Source: JAAFJU01 sp043764895 (GTDB taxonomy: Bacteria > Cyanobacteriota > Cyanobacteriia > Leptolyngbyales > Leptolyngbyaceae). From it: 64,000 nucleotides of DNA. The position numbers were made by a program, and so were the translations under genes. Below are positions 52,323 through 59,736 of this stretch, in pieces (the stretch's first letter is position 1; each line of letters opens with the position of its first letter). The notes beneath the pieces were generated by a model. The model was given only the letters and a program-made list of their open reading frames with translations, was not told the origin of the DNA and did not search any database. The DNA lies in NCBI GenBank assembly GCA_043764895.1, contig JAYUJY010000194.1, positions 61,631-125,630 of the forward strand, in the 5' to 3' direction.

Positions 52323-53396
52323 ATGACGCAACGTAAACGCGCCTTAATTACCGGAATCACTGGACAAGATGGATCCTACCTCAGCGAATTATTGCTGGAG
52401 AAAGGCTATGAAGTTCATGGGATTATCCGTCGGACCTCCACATTTAATACCGATCGGATTGATCACATTTACGAAGACTCCCACGTCGAGGGAGCCAAGC
52501 TGTTCCTGCACTACGGCGACTTGACCGATGGCACGATGCTGGGTCGGATCATTGAGGAAGTAAAGCCTCACGAAATTTATAACCTGGGCGCACAGTCCCA
52601 CGTTCGCGTCAGCTTTGACTCGCCTGAGTACACCGCCGATTGTGTGGGTATGGGCGCGCTGCGTCTGCTTGAAGCGATTCGCGATTACCAAGTCCGCACA
52701 GGCAACGAAGTCCGCTACTACCAAGCGGGTTCGTCAGAAATGTACGGCAAAGTGATGGAAGTACCCCAGTCCGAAACGACGCCGTTCTACCCTCGCAGCC
52801 CCTACGCCTGCGCCAAAATGTTTGCGCATTGGCAAACCATTAACTACCGCGAGTCCTACAACCTGTTTGCGACCAACGGAATTTTGTTTAACCACGAGTC
52901 TCCGCGCCGTGGGGAAACCTTTGTCACCCGCAAGATTACCCGTGCAGTCGCGCGGATTGTGGCAGGCAAGCAGAAAAAGCTATTTATGGGCAACATCGAC
53001 TCGAAGCGCGATTGGGGCTATGCCAAGGATTATGTGGTGGCGATGTGGCTGATGCTTCAGCAAGATCAAGCCGATGACTACGTTGTGGCGACGGGTGAGA
53101 CTCACTCGGTGCAGGAGTTCTTGGAATTGGCGTTTGGTCGGGTCAATTTGGATTGGCGTGACTATGTGGAGTTTGACCCGCGTTATCTCCGTCCGACGGA
53201 AGTGGATCTGTTGATTGGTGATCCGTCGAAGGCGAAGAAATTGCTCAAATGGGAGCCGTCGGTTACGTTCGTCGAACTCGTGAACATGATGGTGGATGCT
53301 GATTTGCGGGCCGTGGGCATTGAGCCTCCCGCTAGCGAATCGACCAATAAAGAACAAGCGATCGTCCGTGAGCAGTTTGCTGGCGTTTCGTTCTAA
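52323..53396 (+). CDS. gmd: GDP-mannose 4,6-dehydratase
   Basis: Gmd converts GDP-mannose to GDP-4-keto-6-deoxymannose, the precursor of GDP-L-fucose. The protein has 357 residues from the ATG at 52323, preceded by AGAGGA (52307-52312), a normal length. It shows GITGQDGSYL (11-20), IIRRTSTFNTDRIDHIYED, the active-site QAGSSEMYG with Ser137/Ser138 and Glu139, and Tyr161-x3-Lys165 in YACAKMFAHW. NHESPRRGETFVTRKIT is the family substrate segment. It is followed by a GDP-fucose-synthase-like gene, the usual pair, but a strong terminator lies between them. A shorter relative is encoded at 39724. Confidence 0.96.
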   Translation: MTQRKRALITGITGQDGSYLSELLLEKGYEVHGIIRRTSTFNTDRIDHIYEDSHVEGAKLFLHYGDLTDGTMLGRIIEEVKPHEIYNLGAQSHVRVSFDSPEYTADCVGMGALRLLEAIRDYQVRTGNEVRYYQAGSSEMYGKVMEVPQSETTPFYPRSPYACAKMFAHWQTINYRESYNLFATNGILFNHESPRRGETFVTRKITRAVARIVAGKQKKLFMGNIDSKRDWGYAKDYVVAMWLMLQQDQADDYVVATGETHSVQEFLELAFGRVNLDWRDYVEFDPRYLRPTEVDLLIGDPSKAKKLLKWEPSVTFVELVNMMVDADLRAVGIEPPASESTNKEQAIVREQFAGVSF

Positions 53397-53412
53397 AAGG
53401 GAACACTTGAAG

Positions 53413-53447
53413 ACTGAGAGGATATTTATTGTCCTCTCAGTTTTTTT
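53413..53447 (+). terminator. Strong intrinsic terminator between gmd and the fcl-like gene
   Basis: ACTGAGAGGA (53413-53422) pairs perfectly with TCCTCTCAGT (53432-53441) and is followed by six further T (53442-53447). It is a textbook rho-independent terminator located inside what would otherwise be a two-gene operon. Confidence 0.92.
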
Positions 53448-53498
53448 GTCAGCAACACCGTATTTACTGTATTTTTTGTACTGAACGAACAAAGCCCT

Positions 53499-54494
53499 AT
53501 GACGTTAACCATGAGCACACCGATGACTTCTACGCCCTCAACCTTCAGTGCCGAAAACGGGATAGACCTGAAAAATAAGCAAATTTTGGTGACGGGGGGC
53601 GCGGGCTTCCTCGGGAAACAAGTGGTGAAGCAGTTGCTGGCGGCGGGCGCTGATAGAGACAAGATTTCGGTGCCTCGATCGCGCGACCTTGACCTTTGTA
53701 AATGGGAAAATTGCCAGAAAGCCGTTGAAAAACAGGATTTAGTTATCCACTTGGCGGCGCACGTTGGCGGCATTGGTCTGAACCGTGAGAAGCCAGCAGA
53801 GCTTTTCTACGACAACTTGATGATGGGAACGCAGCTCATCCATGCGGCTTATCAGTCGGGCGTTGAGAAGTTTGTGTGTGTCGGGACGATTTGCGCGTAT
53901 CCGAAGTTTACGCCCGTGCCGTTTAAGGAAGACGATCTCTGGAACGGCTATCCAGAGGAGACTAATGCGCCCTACGGAATCGCGAAGAAGGCTTTGCTTG
54001 TTCAGTTGGAAGCGTACCGTCAGCAGTATGGGTTCAATGGGATTTATCTCTTGCCTGTAAATATGTATGGTCCAGAGGATAACTTTGACACCCGCAGTTC
54101 CCATGTGATTCCGGCATTGATTCGCAAAGTGCATGAGGCTCAAAAGGCGGGAGATGGCATTATTCCGGTATGGGGAGATGGCAGTCCGACACGGGAATTT
54201 ATTTACTCTGAAGATGCGGCACGCGGGATTGTCATGGGTGCGCAGTTTTATAATGAGTCGCCTCCAGTGAATCTGGGAACCAATCGTGAAATTACGATCA
54301 AAGATTTGATCACCATCATTTGCGAGTTGATGGGATATGAAGGAATGCTGGAATGGCAGACGGATCAGCCCAATGGTCAGCCGCGTCGGTGTTTGGATAC
54401 GAGTCGGGCACTTGAGTGCTTTGGTTTTGAGGCGGAAGTTGGATTTGAGGAAGGGCTGAAGCGGACGATCGAGTGGTACCGCCAAAACAGTTAG
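53499..54494 (+). CDS. fcl: GDP-L-fucose synthase-like epimerase/reductase
   Basis: A protein of 331 residues. It would turn GDP-4-keto-6-deoxymannose into GDP-L-fucose by epimerisation and NADPH reduction. It shows ILVTGGAGFLGKQVV (NADP loop), VGTICAYPK in place of the usual GSSCIYPK, Tyr-x3-Lys in NAPYGIAKKALL, and YGPEDNFDTRSSHVIPALIRK, which is typical of the family. The catalytic Ser position of the E. coli enzyme is Thr here; the Cys two residues on and the following Tyr-Pro are kept. The change is conservative and seen in a subgroup of homologues. The start may be a few codons later (Met5 or Met9). Position after gmd supports the call. Confidence 0.88.
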   Translation: MTLTMSTPMTSTPSTFSAENGIDLKNKQILVTGGAGFLGKQVVKQLLAAGADRDKISVPRSRDLDLCKWENCQKAVEKQDLVIHLAAHVGGIGLNREKPAELFYDNLMMGTQLIHAAYQSGVEKFVCVGTICAYPKFTPVPFKEDDLWNGYPEETNAPYGIAKKALLVQLEAYRQQYGFNGIYLLPVNMYGPEDNFDTRSSHVIPALIRKVHEAQKAGDGIIPVWGDGSPTREFIYSEDAARGIVMGAQFYNESPPVNLGTNREITIKDLITIICELMGYEGMLEWQTDQPNGQPRRCLDTSRALECFGFEAEVGFEEGLKRTIEWYRQNS

Positions 54495-54598
54495 GAATGG
54501 GTTGGTCCTACGCGGCATGAATAGGACCGTTATTAAAATCAATCAAAATGATGGCCGCATTGATTTCTTCTTCGTTGGGTTTAGGGTTCGGCAAGCCA

Positions 54599-54653
54599 AA
54601 CCCCTACATTCTCTGCAACCCGGATGTGTAGGGGCACAGCTCGCCGTGCCCCA
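54599..54653. repeat. Palindromic element between convergent genes
   Basis: Two overlapping inverted repeats: CCCCTACA (54601-54608) with TGTAGGGG (54627-54634), and GGGGCAC (54631-54637) with GTGCCCC (54646-54652). The second resembles a GGGGCAC/GTGCCCC palindrome that I recall as common in cyanobacterial intergenic DNA. It may be a small dispersed repeat (MITE- or REP-like); copies elsewhere cannot be checked here. Confidence 0.5.
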
Positions 54654-54686
54654 GACCCAACGAAGTATTTCACCTGATTTAAATTG

Positions 54687-54721
54687 AAAAAGCCCGATCG
54701 GGATGAGCGATCGGGCTTTCT
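54687..54721. terminator. Bidirectional terminator between fcl-like gene and repeat-rich gene
   Basis: AAAGCCCGATCG (54689-54700) pairs perfectly with CGATCGGGCTTT (54708-54719) around a seven-base loop, with flanking A run on the left and T/C on the right. It serves both convergent genes. The stem contains the CGATCG core of HIP1. Confidence 0.88.
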
Positions 54722-54736
54722 CTTTGGGATTCTAAT

Positions 54737-57028
54737 TTAGCGGTTTGCTCCGACTAACGGTTTTGTGTCAGGTGTTGATTCAGGTTTTACGTCAAGCTTT
54801 ACTTCCGGTTTAGCCTCGGGCTGAACGTCAGGTTGAGCTTTCGATTTAATCTCGGGCGTAAAGTCGCTAGTCATCTGTGGTTCAGTTGTGGGAATGACGA
54901 TCGATTTTGCGGCGGGTTTGGCCATCGTTTTGTTGAGGCGATCGACAAGTTCCTCAAGCGTTTCAGCCTTGGGTTCGGTCGTAGGCGGTTCGGTCGTAGG
55001 TTCGATCGCAGGTTTCACGTCCGGTTTAGCGACGGGAACTCCCTTTTCTGTAATCTTTGATGTTGAATTCGGTGCAACGTTTAGCTCGGGAGCTTTTGTT
55101 TGAACCGTTTTAGGAGCGGCTTCAGACGTGGGCAGACGATCGCGGATTTGATCAAGCCAGCTTGGGGAAGATTTTTCAGGTTTCTCGATCGGTTGGGACG
55201 ACGTTGATTTGGGTGGTGCGATCGACGACGGCACGGATTTAAATTTAACTTTGGGTTCAACTTTGGGTTCAATCTTGGGTTCAATCTTGGGTTCAACCTG
55301 GGCTGGACGCGTGACCTCTATTTTTTGTCCAGGGGAGAATCGAGACGGGAGAGTGGGTGGAGGTGCGATCGGTTGGGATTCAGATTTGGGTTCGGCAGGT
55401 TTGGGTTGAGGCGTGGGTGGCTCAGGTTTTGTTAACGGTGGGAAGAAGACGTTCGGTTTTGTCATCTCTTTCACCGCAGCTTTTGGTTTTACGGCGTCTG
55501 GTTTTAGGGTTTCTGGCTTAGTGGTTTCTGGCTTAGTGGTTTCTGGCTTAACCACTTTCTTCGTCATCGTCGCCAATGGTTGCCGGAGCGTCGCAGGTTT
55601 GGGGACACTGGGTCTGGGCGAATCGATCGGAGCAATCGGTTCGATCGTCTTTTCTTTTTTCTTAAAGAACTGAAAAGGCTTATCCCGCTTAGAAATAGCA
55701 GGTGGCTTTTCAGTTTCGGGAGATTGGAGTAACCGACGATCGGATTGTCCTGATTTTCTGGGCAAATCAATTAGTTTAGTGATTTCAGGCTTGGCAGTTT
55801 CAGGCTTGGCAGTTTCAGGCTTGGACCCTTCCGGCACCGTGAGAACAGCTTTGGGATCTAAGCCCGGTTTTTTACCAAAGATTGGAAGAGGAATCGGGAC
55901 GATCGGGAGTCGAAAGCCTGAGGGTTTTGCTTCTGCTGGCGGCAAAGGCTCGATCGTCGGTGCCACTGACCGCTCAATTGGTGGCTCGACGTTTGATTTA
56001 GCTTTGGATTCAATTTTTGGTGCAACTTTCGGTTTAGCAGGCGTCGCCGCTTTGGGTGCAATCTTCGGTGCAACCTTGGGTTCAACAGGCGTTACAGCTT
56101 TAGGCACGATCGCTTCTGCGGGGAGCACATAGGTCGGATCCACAATACCTTTCGCCTGCGCGATGGTGAGTTCGCCTCGGGTCAGCTTCGAGAGGGCATC
56201 GGTCCCATTGGGCGTGTAGGTAAAAATCCGGGCCGTGTTATTCCCAAAATTCTCGACGCGGGTTCCGTTTTCATCAATGAATTCGAGCTGAACCCAGTTC
56301 TTCCCCGGCTTGACGCCTTTGAGATAGATGGGCTGCCACCGATCGAGCAGAAAACGTTGACCGTTAACCGTCGCTTTGATTTTCCAGTCGCGAGTGTTGT
56401 CTTCCGGATGATCCTGCGCAATGAAGTGTAGCGGCGCATTCGTTAGATAAAAATCCAGCAGAATCGGCTCTGCGCCATAGTTTCCCTGGGGTTGACTATA
56501 GGTCAACAGCGGCTTACGAGAATCCGGATCATGATCATCTGTTTTGGTGAAGACATTAAAGGTCGTCTGGGCAAAAGAACCATCATTCTTAAAGCTCTCA
56601 TCCCATGGACGAACGGCAAAGACTCGGACGGTATGAGTTCCAGGAGCCAAATCCGCCAGAACGATCGGCTGCTTTACATCATAAATAGCTTGGTAAGGCC
56701 GATCGTCTACAACGACGTGCAAATGCGGACCTAAGCCCAAGCTCGCCGACTGATAGATCGGTAAATCTTTGACCTGTAGCTCCAACGAAACGGTGGTGTC
56801 TTGAAGGAGTTCACCCGGCTTAGGGGCCAAAATCTTGATCTGCGGCTGGTACTGATCCAAGACCCGACGCAGCGTCTGAATCGCCTGAGGTGGGGGCGTT
56901 TCCGTAAGTTGACCTGAGTCGCCGATCGCCGCTGCCATCGCCGCTCCGGGACCGCTACTCATTAGAATCAGTGCAAGGGCAACTGCTACCGACTTTTGAA
57001 TGACTCTCCAACCACGCCGTCCAACCAC
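54737..57028 (-). CDS. Exported protein with beta domains and Lys/Pro/Glu repeat tail
   Basis: A protein of 763 residues that I recognise only as a cyanobacterial hypothetical. A signal peptide (ALALILMSSGPGAAMAAA) is followed by two or three beta-sandwich-like units in residues 45-270 (IKILAPKPGELLQDTTVSLE, HLHVVVDDRPYQAIYDVKQP, GTHTVRVFAVRPWDESFKND, KIKATVNGQRFLLDRWQPIY). The remaining two thirds are low complexity: KPETAKPETAKPE, EPKIEPKIEPKVEPKV, KPETTKPETTKPET and similar units rich in Lys, Pro, Glu, Thr. Such tails are extended and may span peptidoglycan or bind other polymers. The gene stands alone. Internal DNA repeats mark it as variable. The function is unknown. Confidence 0.75.
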   Translation of the reverse strand: MVGRRGWRVIQKSVAVALALILMSSGPGAAMAAAIGDSGQLTETPPPQAIQTLRRVLDQYQPQIKILAPKPGELLQDTTVSLELQVKDLPIYQSASLGLGPHLHVVVDDRPYQAIYDVKQPIVLADLAPGTHTVRVFAVRPWDESFKNDGSFAQTTFNVFTKTDDHDPDSRKPLLTYSQPQGNYGAEPILLDFYLTNAPLHFIAQDHPEDNTRDWKIKATVNGQRFLLDRWQPIYLKGVKPGKNWVQLEFIDENGTRVENFGNNTARIFTYTPNGTDALSKLTRGELTIAQAKGIVDPTYVLPAEAIVPKAVTPVEPKVAPKIAPKAATPAKPKVAPKIESKAKSNVEPPIERSVAPTIEPLPPAEAKPSGFRLPIVPIPLPIFGKKPGLDPKAVLTVPEGSKPETAKPETAKPEITKLIDLPRKSGQSDRRLLQSPETEKPPAISKRDKPFQFFKKKEKTIEPIAPIDSPRPSVPKPATLRQPLATMTKKVVKPETTKPETTKPETLKPDAVKPKAAVKEMTKPNVFFPPLTKPEPPTPQPKPAEPKSESQPIAPPPTLPSRFSPGQKIEVTRPAQVEPKIEPKIEPKVEPKVKFKSVPSSIAPPKSTSSQPIEKPEKSSPSWLDQIRDRLPTSEAAPKTVQTKAPELNVAPNSTSKITEKGVPVAKPDVKPAIEPTTEPPTTEPKAETLEELVDRLNKTMAKPAAKSIVIPTTEPQMTSDFTPEIKSKAQPDVQPEAKPEVKLDVKPESTPDTKPLVGANR
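55251..55298 (-). repeat. Four 12-bp tandem repeats coding for EPKI/EPKV
   Basis: Four consecutive units of TTGGGTTCAA followed by CT, TC, TC and CC on the plus strand (55251, 55263, 55275, 55287). They are in frame in the repeat-rich gene on the minus strand, so unit gain or loss keeps the frame. Confidence 0.9.
55508..55552 (-). repeat. Three 15-bp tandem repeats coding for KPETT
   Basis: GGTTTCTGGCTTAGT at 55508 and 55523, with a near copy ending AAC at 55538. A similar 15-bp run (GGCAGTTTCAGGCTT) lies near 55795-55825 in the same gene. All are multiples of three. Confidence 0.88.
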
Positions 57029-57445
57029 TAGGATCGCTCTCCTTAATAACTAGCTAAAAACTCAATAGACTTTTCAAAGACTTTTAACGTCCCCTTAAAA
57101 GTTTAGGTCACCGGGCATCCGATCCCCAAATCGATCCGAATCCAGCCCTAGAGTGTTGCAAAATGTGAACTTCGTCTACGCTTGCTTGACTTTTGGCCTA
57201 GAGGGTATGGGGGTAAAAAGCTAATCAGCCTTAGGATTTGGACTTCTTGAACTATTGTAAATCACGACCCAAAACTCATTCTTCATGACCCTATAATGTT
57301 GGCTGTGAGAACCCACCCGATACGCACTGTGTTGAGTTCTGGATTATTCAAACTTTTCACATCTGTGTTCTTCACCGAACTGATCTCTGAGGGAGTAGGT
57401 TTCGGGTAGGGGAGTCCTCGTTCCGTTCTAGAGAGGAGAGTCTCC
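57029..57445. other. Upstream region and leader of psaAB
   Basis: These 417 bases separate the divergent repeat-rich gene from psaA. They contain a perfect -10 box and an HLR1-like site (given separately), a leader of about 140 nt and a strong ribosome binding site AGGAG (57434-57438). The left half, next to the minus-strand gene, has no hairpin or gene that I can support. Confidence 0.6.
57244..57297 (+). promoter_or_regulatory. psaA promoter: TATAAT with HLR1-like element
   Basis: TATAAT lies at 57292-57297 with no recognisable -35 box. About 30 bases upstream, ATTGTAAA (57254-57261) matches one half of the inverted HLR1 consensus bound by the response regulator RpaB. The other half (57244-57251) fits at five of eight positions with the correct two-base gap. 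RpaB control of photosystem I genes is established in Synechocystis; its use here is inferred. Confidence 0.45.
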
Positions 57446-59713
57446 ATGACAATCAGCCCACCGGAGCGCAATGCGAAGGCGAGGATTGTTGTCGATAGAA
57501 ACCCCGTTGCAACCTCCACTGAAAAGTGGGGCCAACCCGGTCACTTCGATCGCAGTCTTGCTAAAGGACCCAAAACCACCACCTGGATTTGGAACCTACA
57601 CGCAAACGCTCACGACTTTGACAGCCATACTTCTGATTTAGAAGATGTATCTCGTAAAATCTTTAGCGCACACTTCGGTCACTTAGCAGTCGTGTTCGTT
57701 TGGCTCAGTGGAATGTATTTCCACGGTGCCCGTTTTTCAAACTATGAAGCTTGGCTTGGCGATCCACTCAGCATTAAGCCTAGTGCTCAGGTTGTGTGGC
57801 CTATTGTTGGTCAAGAAATCCTCAACGCAGATGTTGGCGGCGGTTTCCACGGAATTCAGATCACATCGGGTCTTTTCCAAATGTGGCGCGGCGCTGGCAT
57901 CACCAACTCTTATCAGCTTTACTGCACCGCGATCGGCGGTCTGGTCATGGCTGGCTTGATGTTGTTTGCTGGCTGGTTCCACTACCACAAAGCAGCCCCC
58001 AAGTTGGAGTGGTTCCAAAACGTGGAATCCATGATGAACCACCACTTGTCGGGTCTGTTCGGTCTAGGTTCGCTCGGTTGGGCTGGTCACCAAATCCACA
58101 TTGCAAACCCCATCAATGAACTGTTGGACAAGGGCGTTCCCGCAGGCAAGATTCCCTTGCCTCACGAATTTATCCTGAACCCACAGTTGATGGCGGATAT
58201 CTATCCGAGCTTTGCAAAAGGTTTGACCCCCTTCTTCACCCTCAACTGGGGCGAATACTCAGACTTCCTCACCTTCAAGGGTGGCCTCAATCCCCTCACG
58301 GGTGGTCTATGGCTGACCGATACGGCGCATCATCACCTGGCATTGGCCGTGATGTTCATCGTCGCAGGTCACATGTACCGCACCAACTGGGGCATTGGTC
58401 ACAGCATGAAGGAAATCCTTGATGCAAACGGCCCTGATCCACTGATGATCACTGGACGCGGCCACAAGGGTTTGTTTGAAGTCTTGACAACCTCTTGGCA
58501 CGCACAACTGGCGGTCAACTTGGCGATGGCAGGTTCTGTCACCATCATCGTTGCCCAACACATGTATGCCATGCCTCCATACCCTTATCTGGCAACGGAT
58601 TACGGTACGGTTCTGTCTCTGTTTACCCACCACATGTGGATTGGCGGATTCTTAATCGTTGGGGCGGCGGCTCACGCTGGGATTTTCATGGTCCGTGACT
58701 ATGACCCCGTTGTGAACCAGGGCAACGTGTTGGATAACATGCTGCGCCACCGCGACGCTATTATTTCTCACCTCAACTGGGTTTGTATTTTCCTAGGCTT
58801 CCATAGCTTTGGTCTCTACATCCACAACGATACGATGAGTGCTCTCGGACGTCCTCAGGACATGTTCTCCGACAGCGCCATCAAGCTCCAGCCTGTGTTT
58901 GCACAGTGGATTCAAGGTTTACACACAGCGGCTGCAACCGTGGGTGGTACTGCTCCTAATGCGCTCTCGACCGTGAGCTATGCATTTGGTGGCGACACGA
59001 TCGCTGTTGGTGGCAAGGTTGCCATGATGCCGATCGCTCTGGGTACGGCGGACTTCATGGTCCACCACATCCATGCCTTTACGATTCACGTAACGGTTCT
59101 CATCCTTCTGAAGGGTGTCCTGTATGCCCGTAGTTCGCGTCTGATTCCAGACAAAGCGAACCTCGGTTTCCGCTTCCCTTGCGACGGTCCTGGCCGTGGG
59201 GGCACATGCCAAGTCTCCGGATGGGATCATGTGTTCTTGGGGCTGTTCTGGATGTACAACTCCATCTCTATTGTGATTTTCCACTTCTCTTGGAAAATGC
59301 AATCAGATGTGTGGGGAACGGTATCGCCAGACGGCACGGTGAATCACATCACCTACGGAAACTTTGCCGAAAGCTCAATCACCATCAATGGCTGGTTGCG
59401 TGACTTCCTGTGGGCGCAAGCCTCTCAGGTGATCAATTCCTACGGTTCTGCACTTTCTGCTTACGGACTCATGTTCTTGGGCGCTCACTTTATTTGGGCC
59501 TTCAGCTTGATGTTCTTGTTCAGCGGTCGTGGTTACTGGCAAGAATTGATTGAGTCCATCGTTTGGGCACACAACAAGCTAAAAGTTGCTCCTGCCATTC
59601 AACCTCGCGCTCTGAGTATTATTCAGGGTCGTGCGGTCGGTGTAGCTCACTATTTGCTCGGTGGAATTGCCACTACGTGGGCCTTCTTCCTTGCACGATC
59701 ACTATCCCTTTAA
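57446..59713 (+). CDS. psaA: Photosystem I P700 apoprotein A1
   Basis: The PsaA subunit of the photosystem I core in the thylakoid membrane. It binds P700, the antenna chlorophylls and half of the FX iron-sulphur cluster. The protein has 755 residues. The FX ligands are Cys579 and Cys588 in FPCDGPGRGGTC, and the P700 ligand corresponds to His681 in GAHFIWAFSLMF. The N-terminal ISPPERNAK segment and the HDFDSHTSDLEDVSRKIFSAHFGHLA region are typical. The loop DANGPDPLMITGRGHKGLF is a few residues longer than the common HKGPFTGAGHKGLY form. It is followed by psaB after 23 nt, with a shared promoter. Identity is certain. Confidence 0.99.
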   Translation: MTISPPERNAKARIVVDRNPVATSTEKWGQPGHFDRSLAKGPKTTTWIWNLHANAHDFDSHTSDLEDVSRKIFSAHFGHLAVVFVWLSGMYFHGARFSNYEAWLGDPLSIKPSAQVVWPIVGQEILNADVGGGFHGIQITSGLFQMWRGAGITNSYQLYCTAIGGLVMAGLMLFAGWFHYHKAAPKLEWFQNVESMMNHHLSGLFGLGSLGWAGHQIHIANPINELLDKGVPAGKIPLPHEFILNPQLMADIYPSFAKGLTPFFTLNWGEYSDFLTFKGGLNPLTGGLWLTDTAHHHLALAVMFIVAGHMYRTNWGIGHSMKEILDANGPDPLMITGRGHKGLFEVLTTSWHAQLAVNLAMAGSVTIIVAQHMYAMPPYPYLATDYGTVLSLFTHHMWIGGFLIVGAAAHAGIFMVRDYDPVVNQGNVLDNMLRHRDAIISHLNWVCIFLGFHSFGLYIHNDTMSALGRPQDMFSDSAIKLQPVFAQWIQGLHTAAATVGGTAPNALSTVSYAFGGDTIAVGGKVAMMPIALGTADFMVHHIHAFTIHVTVLILLKGVLYARSSRLIPDKANLGFRFPCDGPGRGGTCQVSGWDHVFLGLFWMYNSISIVIFHFSWKMQSDVWGTVSPDGTVNHITYGNFAESSITINGWLRDFLWAQASQVINSYGSALSAYGLMFLGAHFIWAFSLMFLFSGRGYWQELIESIVWAHNKLKVAPAIQPRALSIIQGRAVGVAHYLLGGIATTWAFFLARSLSL

Positions 59714-59736
59714 TGAGCCAGGAGGACTTTTAGAAC

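Noticed and set aside
53739..54542. A 267-codon antisense frame over the fcl-like gene
   Set aside because: The plus strand encodes a complete SDR enzyme next to gmd; the antisense product has no recognisable domain.
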